Source: Euglena gracilis (Eukaryota > Euglenida > Euglenophyceae > Euglenales). Taken from it: a DNA stretch of 64,000 nt. How positions within the stretch are numbered: position 1 is the first letter of the stretch; every line of letters starts with the position of its first letter. The DNA lies in NCBI GenBank assembly GCA_039621445.1, contig CP154957.1, positions 39,092,654 through 39,156,653 of the forward strand. Reading direction: 5' to 3'. Shown here one piece after another: positions 10,039 through 21,812 of this stretch. Under the pieces are notes generated by a model. It ran no database searches, was not told the DNA's origin, and worked only from the letters and a program-made list of their open reading frames with translations. The translations under genes were made by a program, and so were the position numbers.

Positions 10039-12800
10039 ATTGTATGTGCCTTGCCAAATCGACGAGTTGCTTTGCTTTGAGGGGAAAATTTTTTTAAAGA
10101 TGCAATTCAGAACTGGCACCTCTGTGATGGATGATTTGGGGGTGGGCGGCCCATTTGCACACGAAGGCGGATCAGTTTGGCGTAGTCTGTAAGGTGTAAA
10201 GGTCACCATCCCAGGTCATTCCCATTTTCATATGCATTTGATGTTTTTTTTGATAAGGGGTTGAACTGGTTATCCTCACCCCCCCCCCAAAGTGCCGCCC
10301 CCCTTCTCAGGTTGGCCAATTTTTTTTGGCAAATTTGGTTCAACCCCCCCCAAAGTGGCCACTTTCTTTTGGCGCCGAAGACGCCGAAGCCCAAAAAATG
10401 ACCCCAGAGTAGCCGTTTTGTGGTCCCGTGGCGCTGGGAGGGTGACCACTTTGAGGGGGGGTGAGGGTAATTCCCCAGGTTTTAGCAACCCTCGGGTCGC
10501 ACTCCCCCGAGGCAGACTGAGAGGGGAGGAAGGGACACCGAGGGTGAAGCACAAACGCCAAGTGAGGCCATGCCTTGTAATGCCTTGGGGGGGGGAGTGC
10601 GGAGCCCGAGGTGTCCAAAGAAACCCCGGTGCAGACCGAGGAAGAAAGGCGGCTCAGACCGATACCCAAAGTTGAACCAACCCCCCCCAGAAAGAAAACA
10701 AATTTTTGACAAAAATAAGAAACAAAGTTAACAGGAACACAAAAGAGTTGATCAAGCTTGCAGCCAATCTCCCTGAGCGGCCCAATTCGTGATCCTTGTT
10801 TCTACTCAATTTCGAAGCACGACAGAAGCTCGGCCAGGACACCCCGGCTCCGCACTTTGCACTTGTGAGGCCATGCCTCACTCGCCGGCGGGTTGTTGTT
10901 CGATTCGGACGCGCTGGGCTAAGAACCCCCGCAAAGTGCCTTTTTCGCCGGAGTTGGCTAATTCCCCACTTAATTGCCCTTCGACACCCAGACGAGAGGG
11001 CAAGGTCTTTGTGCTTCCCCCTCAGGCTCCTGTCCTCCTTTGTTGGTTTGCCTCGAGGGAATGCGAGGCTCGGTGGCAAGGAGATGCTGGACTACAGGAC
11101 TGGACAGCAGATCGCCCATTTCTAGTCAATCTTTGAAAGCCTTTAAAAAGAGCAGGGCCGTCACGTTGCACATTATCTTGCACAAAACGGCAGCCAGTTG
11201 CCTTTATGACATGAAATATTATTTGAAAATTTGACAATTTTCCCAGCCCCTTCTTTATTGTCTTTACTTTTATGGGGGGAACTTGTGAACACCCTGGCTT
11301 GGCTCGAAAATTTTGAGGATCCCTCGGCCTCGGCTGTTTTTTGAGGTGCCTGCCCGCCTTCGAAGTCAAAATAGTCAAACTTTTCCTCTTTGCTCTTTAT
11401 AAATTTGTTTTATCAAAATCTGGTTCTTTCATTCAAAAACAATTGAACTAGTTTGTAGTGTTGCACCCAATGCATTGGGTGAGATAAGAACCCTGTGTGT
11501 GAAATTTGGTTTGAAATTGCTTGGTGAGTGAGGACTTTCTTAGGCTAATTAGGGGAAATGGCAAATCCTACCGTGTCAAATCCTACGGTCCGCCGTCAAA
11601 TCGTACGGTCTTGAAAATTTCAAAGAACCGGCCCTGCAAGGTCAAAAATTGAGTTCAGGCCTTCAAGCCGAACCATAATAATCTTTTCCCTAGGTTAAAT
11701 TCGAATGAAAACCAAAAAATGGAATTTCAGTGGTTTGCAGCACCACTAAGGCGAATTTTGGCCCATTTTTGGGTAGGACCCCTTTACACTCCCTCACTTA
11801 GAAAAATCTCCGGGAGGTTTTAAAAAAACAAAAGTAAAATGGAAGGGTTCCGAACGAAAAAAACAAAACAATTTGGTTTGCTAAAAAAATAGTAGGTATG
11901 CGGTTGGTTAGAACAACGATGACAGTGGGGGGGGGGGCAGTCCAAAAGGCCACGCCTTGGCCCATGCGAGTAACGGTGGGGGTGGGAGGGGGGGGAGCCC
12001 AACGGGCCACACCGCACCCCGTGGGGGATGGTGCAACGTTGCAACGTAAAAGTGTGGCGCACGGTGCGGAGCAGCTGTGAGGCACACGGTGCGGAGCAAG
12101 GGTCAGCCGCCGCTTGCCACCTCACACGGTGCAGCTCCTCGGTCCTTCGCCGCCACGGTCCACGGTACCGCGTATGTGTGGTCGTGTGTTCACATCACGT
12201 AAGGTATGTGTGCTTTTCGTCCAATATTATGCTATGGGGACATGACGACTTGCGAGCACCCAAGGCAGGTCGGGTTGCAAGTTCAAAAGTTGTACGCCGA
12301 GCCACAATGAGGCCTAGGCATGGTTTTGTGGTACCACCTCTTGCGAACTTTTTTTTTAAACCATCCGCCCATTCAAGAAATCTGGTTGTTATGCTTCAGG
12401 GGGTTTGATAAGCTAGCTTTTCATCAGGGATGTTGCTTAATATTTTTCTCTTAAAGAGCAAACTCCGTTTATTTTGGTTGGTCCCTTTTTTGTTGGAGTT
12501 TTTTTGCTTAATACCTCTTTAAGGAGCAAATTACCCTCTTTTTTTTATTTTGAAACGCTGCAGCTTTTTTGTTGGAGGATTATTGAATTCCGTGATCTGT
12601 TGCATGTCGCGACCAAACACCAAAAATCAGAAACAACGAGAACAACCCTGCATACCACGGGATGGGCTCCCCTTAATGAAAATTCATCACTTTTCCCACA
12701 ACCGTAACGGGAACGTGACTTTCGGCCGTTTTTGTGGGGGGAGGGGTCACTTCAACCCGCCATCTCTCAAACCTTAACACAAGATTTCCACCTCTTTTAG
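10039..12800. other. stretch without a supportable gene
   Basis: No recognised protein. A short GGCGCCGAAGACGCCGAA hairpin-like element lies at 10371-10390, typical of the recurrent stem-loops in the window. From 10500 to 11130 there are reading stretches on both strands with no domain. Around 12050-12140 a CACACGGTGC(GGAGC) motif repeats. The rest is plain AT-rich sequence. Confidence 0.4.
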
Positions 12801-12935
12801 AGAAAAAATGTGCTTGGCAAATTTGTCCGCCTTTTGCTTTTCAAAACCCGAATCCAAATCTGTGAAATTAACGCCTCCTTGCCATTCCAAAAAATTTTCC
12901 TCCGAACCCAAAATTCGTTGGGGTGTACCTACGGG

Positions 12936-15744
12936 AGCCTCACCGACAAAATCGTTGACCGTGTCCCATGCCAGGGCAAGTTACATTCAAAAAATTCTCT
13001 GAAAATCCTGCACACGGTCCTTCCAAACCAATTACGGGGTGGTTGGGTTCCACCTCCTCTCCGCAAATAACACTTTTAAATTTATGAAAATTATGTCGGT
13101 ACAACACGTCGACTTTCGTTGGAACGTCCCCCACTCACTCGCCTCCAAATGTGTGGGCTCATCCTCATTCCAACTTTATTCCTTTCTCCCAAAACAACAA
13201 AACCCGTGAAAATGAATAGATTCCACCTCCCACACTTGCCCAATGAAAACTTTGGGTTTTGTGCCTTGGTTAAAATCGGCAGACTCAAAATTTTTATTGG
13301 TCGACCGTTCAACCCATTTTTTCTTCTCTTTCCCCAAACGGGCAGAAGAAAATTGAAATAATTCACTATTTTCCACTTAAGAAAATCAGGGGGTGCAAAA
13401 TGCGTGTCGACCCTCCCCTTTTCCTTTTCCACCAAATCCTGGACGTGGTTGAGGTTGAGGACCCTTTCCAAAAGCTGGAAGTACAACACAAATTCCCTTT
13501 CGCCTTGGCTCGTTAGTGAGGGGGTACCCTGAGGAACCAATACCAAACCCTCCTCCTTTGGAATATGCCCTTCCTCTTTCCTGTCAACCTGGAAAATGAC
13601 CAAATCTTGGACACGCTATTTTTTATGTGACTTCCTACCAAAAATGTTTCCACCAAAACGGTGAAAATCTCTTTCGGACCCGGGGATGGTGTGTACTTGC
13701 ACCAAAAGCCCGACCACAAACAGTTTGACAACCCTCCACCATTCACCAAATACGAGAGGGCATTTTGTAGTCAAAAGGACCACATTACCAAAAATCAACG
13801 TTAATAAACATTAGCCCTTTCAAAAATTCACGGTCCTTCATAAGGAGGTTTCCGAGAATTTAATGAAAATTCTGGGGAGTTATAGAAAATTGGACGTCGG
13901 AAAGTGTCATTTTGTGCGAGAATCGGCATACCCCAAATTTCTTTCACACGTGGTGGGGTCTTGACCATATTTCGTAAAAAGCACGGATGCAAAAGTCAAG
14001 TACTCCCCCCTCCTGTTTTTGTTCCAGTAAAAATTTCCAAGCCTTTGTTTCTATTGACCCTGAAAATCGCTGGACTTTGTCCACAAAAGTGTTTGACTGT
14101 GGCACAAAAATTTTCTGAAACAAATTTTGCGCTGGGGGCACTTGAACAAAAGTTCTGCCCGGAAACGTTGGCCACCACTTTTTTTTTGGGGTAGTTTCCC
14201 AACATTTGTCATTAAAATTGGTCGTCCCGCCCCCCTTGCCTCGTCCTTCCACCCCGGTGGGCATGGGGCTCAAAACTGGGCTGTGGGGGGAGCTTGATTT
14301 GGATCAACAATTTTTGTCCAACAGTTAGAGGCATTCTTCCCAGCCTCACCACAACACTTACACAGTGCTCTGAGAACACAGGTTGTGTGGTTGGGGTTTG
14401 GGAGCGATGCTTCTTTCTTGACCATTGAAGAATTTTTGACGATACCCCCACCTCTTTCTCCGTTTGAGGTTTTCCTCTGAAATTCTGAGAAAAATACTCG
14501 TTTCGTGTTTACGAATTTGGTCACCCCCAACCAAACGGGGGGTTGACTCGGTTCAGGGGGGGGGGGCATCTGGCCCTTTAAATTACATCCCCTCACCGTT
14601 TGTTCAAAAAATCCCTGTCTCATTCTCACGATTTGAGCAGGGGGGAGGAATCAAAATTGCTGGGGGAAAACAGAAATTTTGTCCAATGGAAAGAAACCAC
14701 CCATCCAGTGAAAGAAGCAAATATTTGTCCCTTGCCAATTCCTTTATGATTACTTTTTCGTTCTGGCTTTCATTCCTCCGTTTTTGTGAAAAAATCTGGG
14801 TAAATTCCCGTCTGAGCACATGAAAGGTGTCCGCATGAGATTTGATAAAACTCTGAATCGTCAAAAAATGTGTCTCAAAGTGTTTCCAATCTTCCCCATT
14901 ATACGTTGTTAAAAACTCTGGACATTTTTGTTGTGAATTCCTGCCAACGAAAAGAAAATTCAGGCCTGTGACCTGAAAATCTGTTGCTTTTTGCCTCATT
15001 TGACACCATTTCCCTAAACGGGGTACCGACAAAAATTGAAATCTTGTAACCACAAACGGTGCCTTCCCCCATCATCCCTACCCCTGCCCCCACCCCTGTG
15101 AGCAAATTTCGCACCAGGGCAATCACAGATGTAAATTTTTCATGTGTTTCAACGGGAAATTCCAACACGCTTAGCTGGGGGGCAAACAAACGCGGTATTG
15201 TTTGTGAAGCTGTTACTTCCAAACAAACGTAAGAAACGTCCACCATTCTGGTGTAACAAAAAACGCAGTGAGGGGGGTCAAAAATGTTGCTCCCCCTACT
15301 TCTGGGCCTAGGTTGCCCAGGGAGGTAGCAACTGGGGGGGGGGATTTTACAAAACCCAACCTGCTCACCTCTCTCTGTCCCAACCCAGGCCTTCTCGTTC
15401 CTTCAGGTCCCAACCCATAGCTGGGGGGTGGGGCTGTGCTCGTTTCGCTGGTTGCTGCTGGGCCCCCCTTCACCGCCACCACAGCGTTGCAGGGGAGAGG
15501 GCCCCCGGACGCCGCCACCACAGCGGCGCCGTGGTTGGGGGTCTCCCTTCCCAGGGTGTGAAAACAAAATTTGCGGCCAGTGATCTAGGCAGGGGGAAAA
15601 AAACTGTCCACGTTGACCCCCTTCTGCAATAAACTGGGATTGTGTCCGTTTGAAAATTCTGTGGCCATCCTCCAATTGAGAAAAGCTTCGCTCAGTCCCA
15701 ATAACCAAAGTGGAAAACTCTAAAAATCCTTGAATTTTCAGCAA
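12936..15744 (-). other. AT-rich minus-strand region with protein-like frames and a zinc-knuckle-like motif
   Basis: Several minus-strand frames read like protein: about 15735-15600 (GFLEFSTLVIGTERSFSQLE), 15246-15100 (TASQTIPRLFAPQLSVLEF), 15000-14690 (ETHFLTIQSFIKSHADTFH, then FTQIFSQKRRNESQNEKVII), 14200-14000 and 13600-13090. At 14362-14321 the frame encodes CKCCGEAGKNASNC, which has the spacing of a CCHC zinc knuckle (C-x2-C-x4-H-x4-C) but with Lys where His should be. A degraded gag-like or other nucleic-acid-binding protein is a possible reading. I could not build a gene model with matching phases, and the frames are interrupted, so this is a candidate region only. Confidence 0.3.
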
Positions 15745-16739
15745 AAATGCCTGAAACGGCGTTTAATTTGAGATTTCCAAACCCAAAACTGGTAATTTTA
15801 CGTCAAAAGTTCTTGCCTTTTGTCGCTGTTGTCCAAAGTTAAATTGGGCTGGAACCCCGCTGAAATTTGATGACTTTTGACCAAAGCTGTTTCCATTTTT
15901 GGATCTGGGGGATCTGAAGTTCTTTCCAACTTTGCCCAGAGAAATTGAAAACATTCTTTTACAAGCACCCCAAACTGAAGCATTTCGTGCACTCTCCTCC
16001 TTGCAAGTTCCTCCCAAGGATCTTTGTTTCCCCCCTCCATCTCCATTTCCGCAGGGGGGGCTGAAATTTGTGTGAGGGGGACAATTCCAGTTTTTCCTCC
16101 ACCAGCCAAAAAGGCTGATCCGCGCCCGCTCCCAGCCTGGAGGGGCAAAAGGGAAAAAATTCCACCCATCCGCGACAAGATTTGGCTGGAAAAAAAATGT
16201 GAAACCTACAGCAAAAATCTGTGGCACCATGGAAATTTGTCCCGTTCGAAGGATATCACCCATCTCTGACCGTTTTGGCTGAAAATCTGCCACACTCACA
16301 GTAAATTTCTGTGACAGAGAAAGGGAAAATTAACTTTTTTTCACTTGAAAACTGAAAGATCCTTGGGTGAGACAACGTCTGGGTTTTTTTTTGTGGGTAA
16401 AAATACGTGCCACTTTGTAAATGGGACCCTACCCCACACAATAAATATTGCTGAAAATGAACGCCGTTGGCAAGAAATGTGTGGAGTCTTGAGGAAATTC
16501 CAGAAAATTCTGGGTCCTCATCGTAATTCGTGCTGAAATTTGGCCAAGTTGATTGTGAAAAATCTTCTCGGGTCTTAACATTGTGTGGTAACTCATGAAA
16601 CTCTGCAGAAGGAATGCATTGTGGCACTGAAAATTTCCCACGTGACACTTCTGAATGCCCGGATTTCTTCGGGTTCTTTAGGAGTCTCAGGGCTTTTGTT
16701 GGGGGTTGTATGCTTGCACACCATTGTCGTGTGTTGTAT

Positions 16740-16851
16740 GTGTCCGCAGCTTCTATATAGGCTTGCGGAGTATCAGCACTCATGTTCACACGGTCAGATG
16801 TTAAGATATGGCCGATTTTCGAAAAAGTTCTTTCAGCTTGAGCTGCAGATC
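16740..16851 (-). pseudogene. hAT transposase C-terminal (dimerisation) fragment
   Basis: On the minus strand an acceptor (GTATTTGCTCTCCCCAG, AG at 16853-16852) opens a frame reading SAAQAERTFSKIGHILTSDR. This matches the hAT family dimerisation signature with its S-ER-FS-x2-G-x2-x6-R pattern. No hAT catalytic core lies upstream on this strand (16912-17240 holds nothing recognisable), and the frame soon becomes uninformative. It is therefore an isolated last exon or a relic. Host domestication cannot be excluded but has no positive support. Confidence 0.62.
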
Positions 16852-17464
16852 CTGGGGAGAGCAAATACACAATGGCCACTGGTGTTAGGGAGAGTTGGAC
16901 TAAAAAATGCATTTTTATTGCACCTTGTCAAAGAACCAGGGAAAAATATAAAGAATCAAAACGTGCAAAGATAAAATAGCAACCGGTCTTTGAAAGAAAC
17001 ATTCCACATTTTCATAAAAAAAATCTCCAACTTTTGACATGGGAATGTTGAATGCTGCAAAAGCTTTGACAACATCTTTACAGAACTCTTGTTGTTGCGG
17101 CCATTAAGGAAAAAAAATCCATCTTTCCAGAGACCATCGGCCTTTTTGGGGTTGGTTCTTCCTTTGTCTCACTGGATTCACGCTTCAATGGGCTTTGGAC
17201 CATTTGACAAAAAAAGTGGAAAAATAATCAAAATGACAAAATGAACCTGTATGATGATTGGATTTGGTGTGGAGACATTTGGTGTTTTTGTACTGGTAAC
17301 CAAAGCTGCGCGCTCCACCCTTTTCTTCACCATACAGCTCCGGCACGCTGTGTTGTTGTTTTTGGTGTTGGTTGTGGTGTTTATTACTACTTTTCTTTGC
17401 CGGAGTAGGCGGATCATAATCGTCCTTTTGGCACGGAGCTGCAACCAATTGTTCAAGCTGATTC

Positions 17465-17980
17465 ATGCGATTTACACACATGCAAGACGAGACCGACAAA
17501 GAGGCCTTCGAAGCGGCGTGGAGCAGCCTTTTCTTACAAGAATCCCTTACAACAGCCTTCTTACGAGATGCGGACGCTACCACCATGATGGCTACGATTG
17601 TGTCCGGTCAGAAGTGGACTGGGTCCGGTTGGGATACAACCCGCTGTGGCCTTGCAGTACGGAAGCTCACTGGAGTGGCTATGGTGGAGTCTACAGAGCA
17701 ACCGTACTTGGCGGCATACCTTTACAGCTTGGCCCTCACGAAGAACGTCTCGATACTGTCACTTGAGCTGAGCGACAAGGCGTCGGACGTGGCCTTCAAG
17801 CTGTACGAGAAGTGGACAACGGCTACGACGACGAAGACGACGGAGATGGATCGCGACGAGGAGGCAGCTCGCGCGGCAGAGGAAGCCCAGGACTTCCCCT
17901 GGCAAACGGCCGAGGAGGCACTGCTGGGGGACCTGGAGAGGATATGGACACAGGTACAGTCTGGGGACTTATGTATGTAA
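17465..17980 (+). CDS. DIRS ORF1 (gag-like), part 1
   Basis: 171 codons from an ATG at 17465 (a second ATG at 17480). The protein is acidic and helical (DETDKEAFEAAWSSLFLQES; later EEAARAAEEAQDFPWQTAEE), with no known domain. It lies directly upstream of the retrotransposon polyprotein in the position of the DIRS first ORF, which is the basis for the gag-like call. A stop (TAA) ends it at 17980; the continuation is in another frame from about 18057. An overlapping minus-strand frame (17586-17185) is also open, but it coincides with the terminal inverted similarity and is probably incidental. Confidence 0.5.
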   Translation: MRFTHMQDETDKEAFEAAWSSLFLQESLTTAFLRDADATTMMATIVSGQKWTGSGWDTTRCGLAVRKLTGVAMVESTEQPYLAAYLYSLALTKNVSILSLELSDKASDVAFKLYEKWTTATTTKTTEMDRDEEAARAAEEAQDFPWQTAEEALLGDLERIWTQVQSGDLCM

Positions 17981-18056
17981 GTTCGAAGTTTACTGGAACA
18001 GATACCAACCTGGAAGACCCTGAAGTCCAAGGCAGAAGAAAATAACCACCGTCAAG

Positions 18057-18896
18057 ATGGTAAGAGTGGGTATGACCGCACTCTGCGTACAGCAGAAGCT
18101 CTTGAACATCTTACGTATCTTGGCAGCGCTGCACTGCACCTTGCAAGGAGCCCCTGAGGACGTATTGGGTTTGAGCCAACAGCTATTTGCATATGTGGCT
18201 GCCTGTGAGTGGGACATTGTCAAGGAGAGGAAGAGGAGGAGCATCCCTCAAACCATACAACCAGGAAATGGCCTGTTCACCCCTGACGACATCAAAATGG
18301 CCAAAGCTAAAGCTGGCATCAACAAAGAGGGTATCAGCCCCCCCTTCATGGGTGAGTTCCCCATGTGGCATTTTCCCACCCCTACAGGTGGAAAAGGGTG
18401 GAAATTCAAGCAATGGCCAACAGCTTGGCAAGCGAGACCATGGCGGTCTGCCCCCAAAGGGAAAGGCAAGTGCAAAGGAGGAAAATGGTTTTCCCACCAC
18501 CTTGCCAGGAAGTATTGTTCCTTCCTTTTCGGATCAGAACCCCTCAAGTTCCAAAAGAACACTGTGTCCTCCAGAGCTGGGCATTGTGCCACAAATTCAA
18601 CCAGCCGTGAGGGGCAGAAGCCAAGACATTTGCAGGCTGTGGGAAGCTGCATGCTTGAGATCTGTGGAACAGATCACCGAGGTGCTGCTGGGAGTGACTC
18701 TGTTTCAGAGGCTTCAGGCCCAGTTGCCATGGTGGCAGAAAGTTGCCCCCCCAGGGTGTTGCAACTCATCACACAGGGGGTTACCCACCATTGGGAGTCA
18801 CCTCCCTCCCTCAGCACATTTTCCATACCAAAATCAGAGGTGGAAATACAAAGGAAAAAAGTATTTTACAAGACTATTGCCAGGCAGGAGCCATAA
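18057..18896 (+). CDS. DIRS ORF1 part 2 and linker to RT
   Basis: The open frame begins MVRVGMTALCVQQKLLNILR, is helical through about residue 60, and then becomes basic and Gly/Lys/Trp rich (APKGKGKCKGGKWF near 18450), like the basic C-terminus of DIRS gag proteins. After about 18540 a different frame (18187-18939) seems to carry the start of the polyprotein (PWWQKVAPPGCC and onward), so the true ORF1 probably ends earlier than this open frame. The function as nucleocapsid is inferred from position only. Confidence 0.42.
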   Translation: MVRVGMTALCVQQKLLNILRILAALHCTLQGAPEDVLGLSQQLFAYVAACEWDIVKERKRRSIPQTIQPGNGLFTPDDIKMAKAKAGINKEGISPPFMGEFPMWHFPTPTGGKGWKFKQWPTAWQARPWRSAPKGKGKCKGGKWFSHHLARKYCSFLFGSEPLKFQKNTVSSRAGHCATNSTSREGQKPRHLQAVGSCMLEICGTDHRGAAGSDSVSEASGPVAMVAESCPPRVLQLITQGVTHHWESPPSLSTFSIPKSEVEIQRKKVFYKTIARQEP

Positions 18897-18979
18897 AACC
18901 CCTGGGAAGGTACCCAACACATCATCCCTTGGTTTGTAATCTCCAAAAAAGATCCTCAGGGAGAAAAACATCGTTTATT

Positions 18980-19755
18980 CAGCACTTTTCCCCACACCCT
19001 TTCAAACTGGACAACATCCAGGTCATCTTCAGGCACCTGAAAAAGGACAATGGGGTGCGAAAGTAGACCTAAAAGACGCCTACTTTCATTTAATGTTGAA
19101 CCAAACCCTAAGACCCTACATGAGGATGACTCTGGAAGAAACATTCTGGGAATTCCAGGCAGCTTGTTTTGGTTTGAATGTGCTGCCAGAAAAATTCATG
19201 AGCTTAATGAAATGCCTGGAAAAGCGTTGGAGGGCCAAAGGCCTTCTATGCCTTGTGTACCTGGACGACATCCTCCTGATAGGGGACAGCCAGAAGCAAG
19301 TCAGCAACCACCTGGCCATCATGCTGGCAGATTTACTGCAGGGGGGTTTCAAAATCAACAGCAAAAAAAAGATCTTTCAGCCTAACCAAAATCTCCCACA
19401 TTTGGGATTCCACCTCAACCTGACACAGGGAAAGTTACAGTTGGGGACAGAAAAGCTGAAACTGGTCCGGAGGGAACTGGGGAAATTGGTCACACACCAG
19501 TCCCTCAGTTGCAGAAAGATGGCCTCAATTTTGGGATGCATAAGAAGCTTCTTGGTGGGGCTGCCCTTCCTCAGGGCATTCACAGACACTTTGGTAGGTT
19601 TTGCCAACCTACAAGAAAAATTTGGCTGGGATCATCAAGTTCCACTCTCAGAGGAGGTGAAATCTCAACTGAGAAATGTCAGAGAAATTCTGCAAACATG
19701 GGGGGGAGACCCTTCCCAAGCCCAGCCACCAGACACCTGGATTCAGACAGTTTAA
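18980..19755 (+). pseudogene. DIRS reverse transcriptase, frameshifted
   Basis: The first part (about 18980-19050) is in one frame and the main part, from about 19062, in another, so a frameshift lies near 19050. The main frame starts KVDLKDAYFHLMLNQ (motif A region, catalytic Asp), then GLNVLPEKFMSLM (motif B region) and LVYLDDILLIG, with YLDD at 19258-19269 (motif C, both Asp present), followed by LGFHL (the usual KT-x-FLG block). The palm motifs are intact. The protein would copy element RNA into cDNA. A stop at 19753 is passed only by a change of frame into the RNase H segment. Confidence 0.85.
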
Positions 19756-20230
19756 CTTTTGGTTCGGGAGGCCTAGAACAACAAGCTGGCACCCAATTGC
19801 AGGAATTTTGGCGAAAAGATTCTCATTTACATATAAATGTAAAAGAATTGATCGCAGCCATCTCCACTGTCAGGTCTTTGGCCAGAAAAAAGGACACAGT
19901 GTCCCTAACAGTGTTCGACAAGGTTTCCTACTACTATCTCCTCAAGGGGGGGGGGGACTGCCCCACATGAACAAACCCATCAGACCCTCTCTAAAGTGGT
20001 GTATGGAAATGGACATCACCCTCCAAGTTCACTGGGCTCCCTCCCAAAGCATGAAAAGCGATGCCATCAGCAGATGGCACTTCGACTCAGGGGATTACAG
20101 TTTAAATCCTTTCGTCTTCAAAAAAGTCATACTCATTTTCCAGCAGTCCATAAACCCCACTGTGAACATGTTTGCATCACCAGGGAATCACAAACTTCCT
20201 CAATTTGTGAGCCGATGGCCACATTTTTAG
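19740..20230 (+). pseudogene. DIRS RNase H, frameshifted at a poly-G run
   Basis: The frame to 19970 contains HINVKELIAAISTVRSLA and a VSLTVFDKVSYYYLLKGGG segment, matching the Glu and Asp strand regions of DIRS RNase H (the usual D-N after the beta strand is changed to D-K). At a run of about ten G (19946-19955) the frame moves by one. The second frame continues with LKWCMEMDITLQVHWAPSQS and SDAISR (the usual H-x-PG-x-N-x-AD-x-LSR block, here degraded), then TVNMFASPGNHKLPQFVSRW. It ends at TAG 20228-20230, in frame with the downstream recombinase linker. Homopolymer slippage, biological or in sequencing, could explain the shift. Confidence 0.75.
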
Positions 20231-21480
20231 GCAGTGGCCACAGACAGTTTGAACTGCCCTCTGGACATGTTCTCAGAAGTTTATGCAAACCCCCCCTGGT
20301 GTGTGCTGAGCCAGTGGCTCCTGAGGTTGAAAGAACACAGACATCTCAGATGCCTTCTGATTTGCCCCCTGTGGGTTTCAGCTGTGTGGTGGCCCCTGTT
20401 AATAAAGCTTCACATTCCACACACACCAGCCCTGAGAATTCTGTCTTGTCACCACATGTTCGAGAATTGTCACGGGCAGCCCATGAAAAAGCCAAGATGG
20501 CACCTGGCCTGCATTTTATTGTCAGGCAGTTGTTACAGAAGCAACAGATCCCCCCCTCAGTGGTTGACAATTTCTTTAGTCAGAATCTTTCCTTGGAGAG
20601 ACATGACTGTGCCTTCAGGCTACTGTTGGGAGTTTTGACCATGTCCCAGCTGGACCTCAACACCATAAGCCCAGAATTAGTCGCTTCTGGCATCATAAAA
20701 ATTTTCACCTTCGGTGTGGCCCAGGCCAGGAATGCTTATAGTGCTGTGGTCCGGCTTCCTGGTTTTCACATGTTAAGGTTTTTACCCCTGTTGGCCCCTA
20801 CAAAAGACAATGGAACACATCCACCCCCAGGTATTCTTCTTTTTGGAATCATGAATCATTACTTCAGAAGTTGGCAGCAGCACCTCCCCCAGACTGCCTC
20901 AGTGACCTGAGGGACCAAGTCATTTTAAGTTTCAGACTCATCTGTTTGCATCGTTCAGTGGACTTGAGCAGAACCTTCAGGACAGTGTCCCAGGTTGATG
21001 GCAAGGTCTTTGTCCTTGTCCAAAGAAAGGGTTGGAGACAGACTCAGTGGGAGGAAATCCCCCAAATTCCTTGATGTCCCAATATTTGCCCTTGGTTCAA
21101 CATAAAAAAAAATATGTCAGTTTGACATCTCACTGTGCCCCCCCGGGGGGCATTTATTAATAAGTATAAAACCTCCCTTTACCCCCCTGTCTGCAAAAAC
21201 CATTGGGAGTTTGACAAAACGATTGTTGGATAAACATGGGTTACCCCCCCGCACTGGGCCCCCCACTCCACCAGGGGGGCAGGGGTGTACATGTATAAAC
21301 TGGCAGGTTTGTCCTCAGAGGAAGTGTGCCAGATTGGAAAATGGAAAAATGTGCAGGCTTTTTCCTCCCATCATTTGCGGTTGGAAGCGGGGAAAAAGGC
21401 GGGGGTTGCTGTCCAAAAAATGGTGCACAAAGCCTCACTGGGTCTTTTGCGGAGCCGGAGCTGTCTCGGACTCCGGTGAA
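20231..21480 (+). pseudogene. DIRS tyrosine recombinase, broken
   Basis: Starts with the linker common in DIRS polyproteins (LDMFSEVYANPPWCVLSQWL, then CLLICPLWVSAVWWPLLIKL). It shifts frame near 20410 into an N-terminal helical domain (VRQLLQKQQIPPSVVDNFFS), shifts again near 20870 to RDQVILSFRLICLHRSVDLS (first catalytic Arg in LHRS), and again near 21240 to APHSTRGAGVYMYKLAGLSS (intact H-x2-R) and CQIGKWKNVQAFSSHHLRLE. In this family the last block ends HY-LR; here the Tyr position reads His (CAT, 21372-21374). The nucleophile therefore appears lost, on top of several frame breaks and a premature stop near 21074. Confidence 0.8.
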
Positions 21481-21812
21481 GAATGATCCAGGAGGAGGGG
21501 ACAGCGAAGGCGGAGCACAAGATAACAGTGAGCCCGCCCCCCCCCCCGGCCCGAAAAAGAACAAGGAAATCGGTCAGGGTCCGCCCCCCAAGAAATTTCA
21601 ATTCACCCACAGACAGGCCAGCAACCCGCCGCTGCCAGCCTCCGGAAGGTGCGACAATATCTCCGAGTCCGCCTACTTCGACATCTCGTCGCGGTAAGAA
21701 ACACCACAGCCAACACCAAAAACAACAACAGCAGCCGGAAAGAAGAGCAGGACCTCGCTGTTTTCTTATGCTCCACCTTCGCTGTCCCGTCCTCCCGGAT
21801 CATTCTTCACCG
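21472..21812. repeat. internal inverted repeat of the DIRS 3' end
   Basis: The left arm 21472-21533 (TCCGGTGAAGAATGATCC...AACAGTGAG) and the right arm, about 21749-21810, are inverted copies with roughly five mismatches in about 60 bp, separated by about 215 bp. A weaker third, related unit follows near 21840-21890. DIRS elements carry inverted repeats used in circular replication intermediates; this pair may be the relic of that arrangement. Confidence 0.75.

Noticed and set aside
15763-16299. 178-codon minus-strand frame as the body of the hAT transposase
   Set aside because: It lies downstream of the hAT C-terminal signature on the same strand and has no RNase-H-like motifs; order and content are both wrong.
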